Assembly: GCF_006715005.1 (NCBI RefSeq)
Contig: NZ_VFMJ01000001.1
Span: forward strand, 1,178,001-1,242,000
DNA: 64,000 bases
Source of the DNA: Serratia marcescens
Lineage (GTDB): Bacteria; Pseudomonadota; Gammaproteobacteria; Enterobacterales; Enterobacteriaceae
Direction of reading: 5' to 3'
Part shown: positions 35,001 through 43,139 of the stretch, one piece after another
How the letters are laid out: each line of letters begins with the position of its first letter
Numbering within the stretch: position 1 is the first letter of the stretch
Position numbers and translations under genes: made by a program
The notes under the pieces: model-generated
What the model was told of the DNA's origin: nothing
The model's database searches: none
What the model saw: only the letters and a program-made list of their open reading frames with translations

Positions 35001-36076
35001 TGGATGAATCGGCGCTGCTGGCCTTTATGAGTGGGCAATTACCGTTGTACATGCTGCCTGCGGCGCTGATGCGGCTGGAAGCACTGCCGTATAACTCCAG
35101 CGGCAAACTGGATCGCAAGGCGTTGCCTGCGCCGGCGGTGAGCGAGCCACAGGCCTATGTCGCTCCCGCGACCGAGCTGGAACAGCAGCTGTGCGCGCTG
35201 TGGCAGGCGGCGTTGCAGTGCGGGCAGGTCGGCATGACGGATGATTTCTTCCTGCTGGGCGGCACCTCGATCAAGGCCATTTCCCTTTGCGTCGGCATGG
35301 GCGAACTGATGGCCGCGCCGGTGCCGGTGGTGCAGCTGCTGCAAAGCCGCACCCTAAAAAATCTGCTGGCCGCCAACGAACGCCGCCTGGTCTTGCCGCT
35401 TAACCGTTGGGCTGAGGGCGCGCCCGTGGTATGGATGATCCACCCGGCGCTGGTGGGAGCGGAAGCGTTTCACGCTTTCGCTCAGCCGTTGCAGGGGCGA
35501 TTCAACTGCTATGGCGTCGACAACCATAACCTTTACCATCAACCGGCCATCGACTCGCTCGGCGATCTGGCCGAACGGTATCTGAACGACATGATCGCCG
35601 CCGGTCTGCTGCAAGGCGCCGGGCCGGTGCGCATTCTCGGTTGGTCGCTGGGGGGGATCATCGCGCTGGAGATTGCCGCCCGTCTGGAAGCGCGCGGCTG
35701 CCGTAACGTGCAACTGTATCTGCTGGACAGCTTCTACCGGCAGGCCACGGCGGAGTTGCCTCTGGAGCAGCTGTTGCCGGCGTTGGGTATCGAGGGCGAG
35801 GCGGCGACACGCGCCATGGCCGCAGGGCAGGCGGAGCGGCGGCTGTCGGAAGGGAGGCTGAGCCGCCGGCTGCAGACCACTAGGGTGACGCTGTTTAAGG
35901 CGACGGAGGGTAACCCGCAGTTGCCGGAGGCGGTCACGGCGCCGCTGTTGGCGGTGGACGATAATGGGCTTGGCGCCGTCTGCGAGCGGCTGCAGGTCAT
36001 CCCGTTGGCTTGCCATCACCATAACATCTTGCTGTGTGAGGCGGAGATCGGGCAAGCGCTCAACGAAGGGATCTGA
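26060..36076 (+). CDS. Three-module nonribosomal peptide synthetase with terminal thioesterase
   Basis: 3338 aa. Domain order with motifs: C1 (HHILIDG, 123-129); A1 (YVIYTSGTSG 594, YGPTE 733, YRTGD 819, Lys927); T1 (LGGNS, Ser981); C2 (HHIVFDG 1167); A2 (FTSGSTG at about 1631, GGATE 1777, YRTGD 1864, NGKIA 1968); T2 (Ser2023); C3 (HHLAFDG 2208); A3 (core from 2675, GGATE 2823, YRTGD 2909, SGKLD about 3014); T3 (LGGTS, Ser3070); TE (GWSLGG, Ser3196, His cluster 3319-3321). There is no epimerase, methyltransferase or Cy domain. Opening with a C domain suggests an acyl or other cap on residue 1, so a capped tripeptide released by hydrolysis or cyclisation. RBS AAGGGAATTGATTT. No phosphopantetheinyl transferase, MbtH or tailoring gene is adjacent. 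The product is unknown. Confidence 0.95.
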   Translation: MNALIASPYTHTFWNEYVLNPRSCEYNLVLDQTIEGELDVGRLRAAIDGVCRDYILFHHVLDDSSAQLRWVKTAKKIALETLDADCDVGKLINTPFDLREGPLCRFYLIELAPQRYNLIIVVHHILIDGLSGQEFYGAVSAYYNRGAAVTPPQANETDICTLYRRYEADVATLKHEFGSASFWGNLLAECAPRVALPYLPGAAPEAPGAGEVRFRLPFTEWQALKSGVRYANPFLIFKTLWALLIARQSAQETVHVGYPIAPEGGEALFFGAQVNTAVFPLTLAPGATFNQLYRATLAYSKALKVAGKLRHSQLPVYDMLSLSPVRELNVNFTQAYLKDAPLALDGCRIGVNHRFNVDLAGSELLLEYQPTEQAFEFRLRYRPDLFDATQMTEMAEQYLWLLQRALTEPEAPIAAWPQLTGQQVLRCRDGWESGPATADAEATLLEGVARQARRHPERIALTDAKGSLSYRQLAQRSDRLALRLRAEYQRLCGVAMPPETLIPLYLQRSAEAVVAMLAIMKAGGAYVPLDPAAPAQRLDYILQEVNSPIVLTENALQAAAQRLTPGGLCLSADEPLADVDAAALPSVDARQLAYVIYTSGTSGRPKGTQCEHRGAANMVRGHTQRLLCNEPDALNCLQFASLAFDAHVFEVFVALDNGHRLFIASDAQRRDPALLCEQMAVWCIEACFLPPALLGTLPELPASVRYLATGGEATAQEALDHYLASGMQVANMYGPTEASVSVSVNIYRRNGARNIGHAIANMRCYVVDEKYNLLPLGVEGELCLAGVGVARGYLNLPALTASTFVANPFELHEPYRRLYRTGDRVRRLADGSLEYLGRHDQQIKINGYRIELGEIEMQLRALPEVAEAVVTLRPGTTDQLAAWYVPQPGAAPEAGDILQRLAAQLPHYMLPSAMRVLAALPLTVSRKVDYRALPEPLPVEPQTAFRRPGTPLETHLSALFNRLLGGDVGVDDNFFRLGGNSIMAIRLCHEVNKLPGAKISVLTLNQHPTVAALSEHIAAQRQAPPDELPILSGGRREAPLSLQQSRLWFVQQLSVNATHYLSPVLLRLSPDIDDERFADCLQAIVERHQILRSLIRQNDRGEASQWVSDTVLPVPLLALSADEFDAALSQACRQPMDLTLELPLRATRYRYRDAAERETTVCLLVFHHIVFDGWSLEVLLQELDARYRGTWREATEPALQYLDYACWQQAPENVQRRADELAFWRQALEGCQQLDLPLDFLRPAVFDERGDNSEVPLPAALVKALDALARREGVTLHAVMLAGFMLLLSRYSGQNDVMVGTPLANRNRPELENLIGFFVNTLPLRRQIDPRHRVAEFVRQVAATTLQAQQHQTLSLEALVDDLALPRDFSRHPLFQVMFALESAGGAQARPDWLSVVDLSAHERTAKFDLTLTLTPQGEQMRARFNFASALFSKASMDRLAGYYLAVLQQMAHHDDWPLENIRLQPQSQVLPVGSAFGYAFERSLQQDFVQHARREPQAVAVVDDQGEMTYGELHEAALTLATQLRVQGRMTGDAIAVIADKGRRQPVALLAALMCGKAFLPMEAAWPPQRRLKVMAQAGINTLLSDAPWACAEINLIELNASGLAAQLPLPQQRLPALDAGPDSLAYIIFTSGSTGTPKGVAIEHRSAVNMLEGVRRYFGLNERDRSLALSALSFDLAIFDIFSPLSAGGAVVMPAERDRSNPQAWYQLMMAHRVTQWLSAPALMELLLDYVNGAGLTAGPAPALRAVMVGGDWIATSLPERCLAWAPHGRFCSAGGATEAAIFTMLYEVPRGQKIRSVSIPYGKPLPHQRCYILDAGRRPAAPGVRGEIYLAGEGLARGYYGDPQRTAESFFWHDELQERVYRTGDAGRWLEDGNVEFMGRLDQQIKLNGYRIELGEIEHAVLAYPGVTACCCVLVTQPQPCLAAYYVADETIAPQALAQHLSSQLPPYMVPQALMQLAQLPLTENGKIARQALPQPERAARELVAAQSEWENVCLAVWRDLLQRQDFGVEDNFFSLGGNSLLAIQACYQIGRRLACEVTLSELGRFPTIRSLCRALPQQEQGAAPVSIPPLRQREYPLSASQLQLWFIENLNGGGNLYHVPMLFRLGDEVCLAAYERSLQAVVARHQVLRSLIVQMPSQSAVARACELTLSLERVTLEAVHWPDRLRQDIDRPFALGAELPIRAAVYRVTQPDGGWVNYSLILVHHLAFDGWSQPVLLQELDVLYQAQRQGQEAGLAALPLHYGDYAVWQRRWLDSAQADEAKAYWRHALAGWQALEMPLDFVRPARFDHRGANHVIALPEALAAQATQFARRQGVTPFALYLAAFNLLLGYFSGQQDILVGTPVANRPVAETRSAIGFFVNTLPLRSQIDDAVSLNDYVHRVFDGVLQAQRHQNLPLDQLIELLQVPRDLSRHPLFQALFALEEVGDAPAWLVPQDLLAHYQAAKFDLTLSIQPAPQGGRAIFNYATALFAPTTLALLGKYYLTILTQIVNHGEQRVSQLALVSESEMARQRAFHQSCPPAYDFERAIHHDFIRQAERDPQRVAIVDEWGELNYGELYRRALTLSLQLRQHADMRAETIAVMVDKGRAQIIAVLAILMAGKAYLPLDGAWPERRRLDIVAQSQTRVILSSREWGASGEARLLTIDPQGAVMGLPPAPPGEPVLPAPSALAYVIFTSGSTGAPKGVAIEHRGAVNSIIDTLHQLELGADDRGLALSALSFDISVFDIFGLLSVGGAIVMPSETERYQPEAWHRLLMTQSVTFWNSAPSVMTLLVELLESAASQAQWPQLRNVVLVGEVISRQLPARIRQWRPGCRVVSAGGATESSIWSILYDIPETPILAPSVPYGQAMAHQRFYVLDRHQRVLPPGLPGEQYIGGIGVARGYYRNPSLTEEKFIYHPALGERLYRTGDAGRYLPDGNLEFLGRMDFQVKINGYRVELGEVEQCALAFGTIKSCCAIVLSEENRQRLALYYVSEAPLDESALLAFMSGQLPLYMLPAALMRLEALPYNSSGKLDRKALPAPAVSEPQAYVAPATELEQQLCALWQAALQCGQVGMTDDFFLLGGTSIKAISLCVGMGELMAAPVPVVQLLQSRTLKNLLAANERRLVLPLNRWAEGAPVVWMIHPALVGAEAFHAFAQPLQGRFNCYGVDNHNLYHQPAIDSLGDLAERYLNDMIAAGLLQGAGPVRILGWSLGGIIALEIAARLEARGCRNVQLYLLDSFYRQATAELPLEQLLPALGIEGEAATRAMAAGQAERRLSEGRLSRRLQTTRVTLFKATEGNPQLPEAVTAPLLAVDDNGLGAVCERLQVIPLACHHHNILLCEAEIGQALNEGI

Positions 36077-36083
36077 TTCATGA

Positions 36084-38161
<2,078 letters not shown>

Positions 38162-38258
38162 TTACCCGCTAGTCGCCGGAAAAACACGGCGCTATCTTGG
38201 CATCACTGACTCATAACTATCAGCGTAGGTTGGAAAGCCGACGTGGAGGACACGACAG

Positions 38259-38654
38259 ATGAAAATACAACGCAGCGGTTCTATCCCATCACAGCGCGGT
38301 TCGGCGGATTACTTTACCGGGCAGGTACGCATCGATGCCCCCTTCGCAGGTGACGCGCCGGCCAGGGTGGGCGGCGCGACCGTCACCTTCGAACCCGGCG
38401 CCCGCACGGCATGGCATACGCATCCGCTCGGCCAGACGCTGATCGTCACTCAGGGGCGCGGGTGGATCCAGATGTGGGGCGAGAAGACGCAGGAGATGCA
38501 TCCCGGCGATATCGTTTGGATACCGGCCGACGTCAAACACTGGCACGGTGCGACGCCGGACACCGCCATGACCCATATCGCCATCGCCGAAGCGGTGGAC
38601 GGCAGCCCGGTGACCTGGCTGGAGCCGGTCAGCGAGGCGGAATACCGGCCATAA
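38259..38654 (+). CDS. Cupin-domain protein, mandelonitrile-lyase-like
   Basis: 131 aa single cupin. Metal ligands His53, His55, Gln59 ([13 protein letters not shown]) and His94 ([10 protein letters not shown]) coincide in spacing and numbering with the Mn site of the cupin hydroxynitrile lyase from Granulicella as I remember it. The same fold also includes carboxymuconolactone-like and quercetinase-like proteins, so activity is unsettled. RBS GTGGAGGACACGACAG. It is divergent from the LysR gene, its likely regulator. Confidence 0.85.
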   Translation: MKIQRSGSIPSQRGSADYFTGQVRIDAPFAGDAPARVGGATVTFEPGARTAWHTHPLGQTLIVTQGRGWIQMWGEKTQEMHPGDIVWIPADVKHWHGATPDTAMTHIAIAEAVDGSPVTWLEPVSEAEYRP

Positions 38655-38660
38655 CGCCGA

Positions 38661-39032
38661 TCAGGCCGGGGGGCTCTGTTCGCAAAACCGCAGCCGGTTG
38701 CCGAACGGATCGGTCAGGTTGAGTTCTTTGCCCCAGTCGACAACCTCCAGCCCCGGCCGGGCATAGCGGTAGTTTTTAGCCGTGAGCTCCCGGTGCAGCG
38801 CGTCGATATCGTGCACCGGAATGAAAATGGCGGCGCCGGGCGTGCTGTCGCCGTAGTGTTCGCTCAGGTGCAGCGTCAGCCCGGCGCGGGTCACCTGCAT
38901 GTACAGCGGCAGGTCTTCGCTGAAACGGTGCTCCCACGCCAGCGTGAAACCGAGAAAATCCAGATAAAACTCTTTGGCCTTGTCGACTGAAAAGATACGC
39001 AGAATCGGAATAGCGGGGGAGAGCGTCATCAT
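38661..39032 (-). CDS. VOC-family (glyoxalase/bleomycin resistance-like) protein
   Basis: 123 aa from the ATG at 39032 behind TGAGGT; a GTG at 39044 is the longer option. One glyoxalase domain: IPILRIFSVDKAKEFYLDFLGFTLAWEHRF, then AGLTLHLSEHYGDS, and the second half ending NLTDPFGNRLRFCEQS. Size and LTDPFGNRL match small bleomycin-binding or glyoxalase-like proteins. It is convergent with the cupin gene, 6 bp apart, and downstream of the GyrI-like gene. Confidence 0.85.
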   Translation of the reverse strand: MMTLSPAIPILRIFSVDKAKEFYLDFLGFTLAWEHRFSEDLPLYMQVTRAGLTLHLSEHYGDSTPGAAIFIPVHDIDALHRELTAKNYRYARPGLEVVDWGKELNLTDPFGNRLRFCEQSPPA

Positions 39033-39051
39033 TGTTGACCTCACTGTCGCG

Positions 39052-39465
39052 TTAGCGGCAGCCGATATGGATATCGACCGCGTCGGGGCCGGTATAGGCT
39101 TCGAAGTCGGTCAGGAAGCGACGTTCGATTTCCGGGTGCTGCTCGAAGTAGGCCCAGATGGCTTGCCAGCCTTCGATGACCGCCGCCGGCATGGCGCCTC
39201 GGGCCTGGAACACCAGATAGCGGCCAGGTTGGATGTGCAAACCGCTCTGTGCCTCACTGCCGGCGGTGACATAAAACGGCCCGCTGGCATCGGAGGCGTA
39301 GTTGGAGTAGACCCCGTAAACCGGCATGGCGGGCGAGGTGGCGAAAAAGTCTGACCACAACGCCGGGATTTTAGCCGTCTCGGGCCGGGTTTCGTCCTGA
39401 TTGGTGGTTCTGATTGTCTGGCCGGCGACGTAAAAACCGGGCAGGTGTACCGAGAGGGGCTGCAT
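39052..39465 (-). CDS. GyrI-like/effector-binding domain protein
   Basis: 137 aa with no DNA-binding domain. The text FYVAGQTIRTTNQ, VYGVYSNY, PGRYLVFQARGAMP and the final FEAYTGPDAVDIHIGCR are typical of stand-alone GyrI/Cass2-like small-molecule-binding proteins (Bacillus YdeE type). RBS AAGGAATTGCCTCT. It sits 19 bp upstream of the VOC gene on the same strand, suggesting a two-gene unit for a small toxic compound; the ligand is unknown. Confidence 0.85.
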   Translation of the reverse strand: MQPLSVHLPGFYVAGQTIRTTNQDETRPETAKIPALWSDFFATSPAMPVYGVYSNYASDASGPFYVTAGSEAQSGLHIQPGRYLVFQARGAMPAAVIEGWQAIWAYFEQHPEIERRFLTDFEAYTGPDAVDIHIGCR

Positions 39466-39534
39466 AGAGGCAATTCCTTTTAACCGCTGAAAAGATGCCT
39501 AAAGGTAGCAAAGGCTCCCCAAAACCGCCAGACA

Positions 39535-39558
39535 GGGCCCCCGCAGGCGCGGAGGCCC
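39535..39558 (-). terminator. Terminator of gabD-like gene
   Basis: Minus strand: a 10-bp GC-rich stem (GGGCCTCCGC / GCGGGGGCCC) with one mismatch and loop GCCT, starting 7 bp after the dehydrogenase stop and followed later by GGTTTTGG. Confidence 0.6.
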
Positions 39559-39564
39559 CTCACA

Positions 39565-41040
39565 TCAGGCGCCCAAACCGCCGAGGCACAGGTATTTGAT
39601 TTCGAGATAGTCCTCGATGCCGTATTTTGAGCCTTCGCGGCCCAAACCGGAGTGCTTCATGCCGCCGAACGGCGCCACCTCGGTGGAAATCAGCCCTTCG
39701 TTGATGCCGACAATGCCGTACTCCAGCGCTTCGGCCACGCGCATCACCCGGCCGATGTCGCGGCTGTAGAAGTAAGCGGCCAGGCCGAACGGCGTGTCGT
39801 TGGCCAGTTCGACGGCGTCGGCCTCCTGGCTGAAGCGGATCAGGGGCGCCACCGGGCCGAACGTCTCCTCACGGAAGATTTTCGCCGTGCGCGGCACATC
39901 GGTCAGGATGGTCGGGGTGAAGAAATTGCCGCCCAGCGCGTCAGGCTTGCCGCCCAGCAGCACCGAGGCGCCGTGCTCGACGGCGTCGGCGATATGCTCG
40001 CGCACTTTCTCCACCGCGTCCGGGTTAATCAACGGGCCGATGGTGACGCCGTCATCCAGGCCGTTGCCGACTTTCAGCTTGGCGACGGCGGCTTTCAGCT
40101 TGGCAGCGAAGGCGTCGTACACGCCGTCCTGCACCAGAAAACGGTTGGTGCAGACACAGGTCTGGCCGGCGTTGCGGTATTTCGAGGCGACCGCGCCGGC
40201 CACGGCGGCGTCCAGATCGGCGTCGTCGAAGACGATAAACGGCGCGTTGCCGCCCAACTCCATGCTGGTTTTCTTGATGGTGGGCGCACACTGGGCCAGC
40301 AGCTGCGCGCCGACTTCGGTGCTGCCGGTGAAGGAGAGTTTACGCACATCCGGGTTGGCGGTGAGTTCGCCGCCGATGCCTTTGCTGGGGCCTGTTATCA
40401 CGTTGCACACCCCGGCGGGCAGCCCGGCGCGCTCTGCCAACACGGCGATCGCCAGCGCCGAGAACGGGGTCTGGCTGGCGGGGCGGATCACCCCGGTGCA
40501 ACCCGCCGCCCAGCCGGGGCCGGCTTTGCGGGTGATCATCGCCGCCGGGAAGTTCCACGGGGTGATGGCGGCGAACACGCCGATCGGCTCTTTCTGCACG
40601 ATGATGCGGCGACCGGCCTGGGGCTGCGGAATGGTGTCGCCGTAGACCCGCTTGCCTTCCTCGGCGAACCATTCGATAAAGGAGGCGGCATAGGCGATTT
40701 CACCGCGGCTTTCGGCCAGCGGTTTACCCTGTTCCGCCGTCATGATGCGCGCCAGATCCTCCTGATTTTCCATAATCAGCTCAAACAGCCGCCGCAGTTT
40801 GCCTGCGCGCTCTTTGGCGGTCAGCGCCCGCCAGGCGGGCAGCGCTTTTTTGGCGGCGGCGATGGCGCGCGCGGTTTCTTCGGCGCCGAAGGCCGGCACA
40901 TGGCCGACCAGCTCACCGTTGGCGGGGTTATGAATGGCGATCGCGTGGCCTGCTTTGGCCGGCAACCATTGCCCGTCGATGTAATTGGCCTCGCGGAACA
41001 GCGTGGGATCCTTGAGGGTAGCGCTGATGCTGGTGCTCAT
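39565..41040 (-). CDS. gabD: NAD(P)-dependent succinate-semialdehyde dehydrogenase
   Basis: 491 aa, close to E. coli GabD and matching it in large blocks: PIGVFAAITPWNFPAAMITRK, LSFTGSTEVGAQLL, SMELGGNAPFIVFDDADLD with the catalytic Glu, NAGQTCVCTNR with catalytic Cys295, and the C-terminal GLGREGSKYGIEDYLEIKY. It oxidises succinate semialdehyde to succinate in GABA degradation. No gabT or gabP is adjacent, so glutarate semialdehyde or another substrate is possible. Odd point: the cofactor-binding Lys of the usual VLKPASQTP is Arg186 (VIRPASQTP). Confidence 0.9.
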   Translation of the reverse strand: MSTSISATLKDPTLFREANYIDGQWLPAKAGHAIAIHNPANGELVGHVPAFGAEETARAIAAAKKALPAWRALTAKERAGKLRRLFELIMENQEDLARIMTAEQGKPLAESRGEIAYAASFIEWFAEEGKRVYGDTIPQPQAGRRIIVQKEPIGVFAAITPWNFPAAMITRKAGPGWAAGCTGVIRPASQTPFSALAIAVLAERAGLPAGVCNVITGPSKGIGGELTANPDVRKLSFTGSTEVGAQLLAQCAPTIKKTSMELGGNAPFIVFDDADLDAAVAGAVASKYRNAGQTCVCTNRFLVQDGVYDAFAAKLKAAVAKLKVGNGLDDGVTIGPLINPDAVEKVREHIADAVEHGASVLLGGKPDALGGNFFTPTILTDVPRTAKIFREETFGPVAPLIRFSQEADAVELANDTPFGLAAYFYSRDIGRVMRVAEALEYGIVGINEGLISTEVAPFGGMKHSGLGREGSKYGIEDYLEIKYLCLGGLGA

Positions 41041-41251
41041 TGGTCTCTTCCTTTGCTGAGTTCAACAGAATGGTCTATCCCATACGGCTACCCTTTACCC
41101 TAGCAAACTTTGCCGCCGCCGTTTGCCACCGTGGCGACAAGATGAGCGTTTTCTTCATGCGCACCTTCTGTACAAAAAACATCCGCCGGCGGGCCGATAC
41201 TGAAAGAGCAGGCATATGACCCTTTTCGATGTGATTAAAAGGAGTGTGCGA

Positions 41252-41467
41252 ATGATGAAATCAGTGGACAGACATCTCGCGGCTTACGGCAGCGAAATGG
41301 ATTTTTTGGCGTCGAGCATCGCCTTGATGGAATGGCAAGGGCGGCAGATTGACGCCGGGCAGGTGGCCGGCAATATGTCGGAGCAGCAAAGCCGCCTGTT
41401 CTTTGCGCGGTTGAGTTATTTTCGTCAGCTTTATCAGGCCGCAGCGGCGGCCGAACACAGCCTGTAA
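41252..41467 (+). CDS. Hypothetical small helical protein
   Basis: 71 aa from the ATG at 41252, which has AAAGGAG 8 bp before it; the frame opens at 41216. It is predicted all-helical, without Cys, signal or membrane segment: MMKSVDRHLAAYGSEMDF, SSIALMEWQGRQIDAG, QSRLFFARLSYFRQLYQ. I do not recognise the family; its size and two-helix build recall small enterobacterial regulators such as YmgB/AriR, but I see no firm match. Terminator at 41479. Monocistronic. Confidence 0.72.
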   Translation: MMKSVDRHLAAYGSEMDFLASSIALMEWQGRQIDAGQVAGNMSEQQSRLFFARLSYFRQLYQAAAAAEHSL

Positions 41468-41478
41468 TTTCCCGATTC

Positions 41479-41501
41479 AGCCCCGCCGCAGCGGGGCTTT
41501 T
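41479..41501 (+). terminator. Rho-independent terminator
   Basis: AGCCCCGC-CGCA-GCGGGGCT, a perfect 8-bp stem followed by TTTTCATTT. It ends the small gene at 41252 and, lying beyond the stop of the convergent PPOX gene, may work both ways. Confidence 0.85.
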
Positions 41502-41505
41502 CATT

Positions 41506-42420
41506 TCAGCGGCGCCACACTCCGGTCGCCAGCGTCGCCGGCGAATACTCCAGATCGCGTCCCCGCCACGGCAACGCCGCCGCAAAGCGCCAGGCGCGGT
41601 GAACGTCAAACCGCCAATAACGTTCCGCCCCTTCAACGCCGGGATTCCCTTCCGCCTGCCAGAGGATCTGCGTTTTTCCTTGCAGATGCAGTACGTCACC
41701 GCGCTCGAAATCGATGAACAGCAGCGCCGCCCGCGGTTCGGCCAGCAGGTTGCCCAACGTATTCATATAGCGGTTGCCGCGAAAGTCCGGCATCCACAGC
41801 GTGTCGCCTTCCAGATGGATAAAGCCGGGGCGCCCGCCGCGATGGGAAATATCGACGCCGCCCTGCGCCAGTGCCAGGTGCGCGCCGCTTGCGACGAAGC
41901 TGGTGTCCGCGGTGCGGATCAGCGCCTGCGCCGCCGCATCGAGCGACGTTAAATGCACAACCGGCTGTGGCCGGCTCTCCACCGGGTAGAGTTCGCGGCG
42001 CTGAATGTACTGCGGGCAGTTGCCGAAGCTTTGGTGAACGACGATCTCCACCCGGTTTTTATCGGTGCGGCCGACGGTGCCGTTGGCGCGGTTACGCCGC
42101 CGGTTGCTGAAGTCGAGCCCGAGCGCGCCGACCGGTTTGCCGGGCAGCAACAGCGCCTGGGCGGGATCGTCGCTGCGGCGCGGCGCGCTGATGCGCAGGT
42201 GCGTGTCGTCCGGCGTGCGTAAAAATCCGGGCGGGCCGCTGAACAGGGTAGCGATGGGCCAGCCCTGGTCGTCCAGCGTAGCGACGAACAGGTAGGGCAG
42301 CGCGGCGAAAAACGCGCGGTGCTGATCCGGCATCGCGGGGTAGATGCCGCCGCCCACGCGATCGAATCCGGCCAGCGTCTGCGCGCGCAGCTCATCGGGG
42401 TGGAACCGTTGCGGGATCAT
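41506..42420 (-). CDS. Pyridoxamine 5'-phosphate oxidase (PPOX)-family protein
   Basis: 304 aa from the ATG at 42420; the frame extends to 42555 but that part overlaps the GST gene. Two split-barrel flavin-binding units are suggested: FFAALPYLFVATLDDQGWPIATLFSG near residue 40 and a second around GFIHLEGDTLWMPDFRGNRYMNTLGNLLAEPRAALLFID. It is a probable FMN-dependent oxidoreductase acting in the cytoplasm; the substrate is unknown. It starts 4 bp after the GST stop, so the two form an operon. Confidence 0.86.
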   Translation of the reverse strand: MIPQRFHPDELRAQTLAGFDRVGGGIYPAMPDQHRAFFAALPYLFVATLDDQGWPIATLFSGPPGFLRTPDDTHLRISAPRRSDDPAQALLLPGKPVGALGLDFSNRRRNRANGTVGRTDKNRVEIVVHQSFGNCPQYIQRRELYPVESRPQPVVHLTSLDAAAQALIRTADTSFVASGAHLALAQGGVDISHRGGRPGFIHLEGDTLWMPDFRGNRYMNTLGNLLAEPRAALLFIDFERGDVLHLQGKTQILWQAEGNPGVEGAERYWRFDVHRAWRFAAALPWRGRDLEYSPATLATGVWRR

Positions 42421-42424
42421 GGCG

Positions 42425-43042
42425 TCAGCTCGCCGCCGGTTCCGGCAGGGCCGGCATGGCGAAGAAGCCGGGAAGCGCCGCGATGCGCGCCACCCAGCGC
42501 CGTATCGCGGGGTAAGGCGCCAGCGAAATGCCGCCTTCGCCTGCGACCGCCACATAGCTGTAGCAGGCCAGATCGGCGATGGTCGCCTGTTCGCCGGCCA
42601 GGTAGCCGCGCTCGCTCAGGTGCTGCTCCATCTGCGGCAGAAAACGATCGCTGATTGCCCGCGCCGCCTGGTAATCCTCCGGCACCGCGAACTGGGCGAT
42701 CAATCGGCAGGAGGCCGGGCCGTAGCGGACTTCGCCGGCGGCTTTGGAAAGCCAGGCCTGCACCTGCGCCGCCGCCGCCGGCTGTTCCGGCAGCCAGTGG
42801 CTGTCCGGCGCGTAGCGTTTCACCAGATAGACCAGTATGGCGTTGCTGTCGGCCAGCGTCAGATCGCCGTCCTGCAAGACCGGGATCTGGCCGAACGGGT
42901 TGAGCCGGCGAAAGGCCGCGCTCTGCCGCACGTCTGCCGAGGCCTCTACCCATTCATAGGGCAGCGCCAGCATGCGCAGCAGCAAGGCCACGCGGTGAAC
43001 GTGGCCGGAAAGCGGGGTGCCGTAGAGGGTGATGGTGGACAT
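42425..43042 (-). CDS. Glutathione S-transferase family protein
   Basis: 205 aa. The N-terminal thioredoxin-like domain has TLYGTPLSGHVHRVALLL, a cis-Pro turn in GQIPVLQDGDLTLADSNAILVYL, and the Glu/Asp-Ser glutathione anchor (here ADSNAI). The helical C-terminal domain contains the N-capping text LAGEQATIADLACYSY. RBS GGAGAAACGCC. It is divergent from a LysR regulator with an operator-like palindrome between them and forms an operon with the PPOX protein. Confidence 0.93.
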   Translation of the reverse strand: MSTITLYGTPLSGHVHRVALLLRMLALPYEWVEASADVRQSAAFRRLNPFGQIPVLQDGDLTLADSNAILVYLVKRYAPDSHWLPEQPAAAAQVQAWLSKAAGEVRYGPASCRLIAQFAVPEDYQAARAISDRFLPQMEQHLSERGYLAGEQATIADLACYSYVAVAGEGGISLAPYPAIRRWVARIAALPGFFAMPALPEPAAS

Positions 43043-43107
43043 GGCGTTTCTCCTCAGTGTTTTTTTCAGGATACTCTTGCGGTGAATGAGCGGAATCCGG
43101 CAATGTG

Positions 43108-43122
43108 GAAATTGATAATTTC
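43108..43122. promoter_or_regulatory. Candidate LysR-type operator between GST and regulator
   Basis: GAAATTGATAATTTC is a 15-bp interrupted palindrome (6-bp arms, 3-bp centre), 17 bp upstream of the LysR start, in the 97-bp divergent space. Form and place suit an LTTR autoregulatory site. Confidence 0.5.
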
Positions 43123-43139
43123 ACTTATCGGAAGAGTCT

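Noticed and set aside
26060-36076. NRPS as a siderophore synthetase linked to the nearby TonB receptor
   Set aside because: The receptor matches the PQQ receptor YncD/PqqU, no Fur box was seen before either gene, and no catechol, hydroxamate or Cy-domain chemistry is encoded here.
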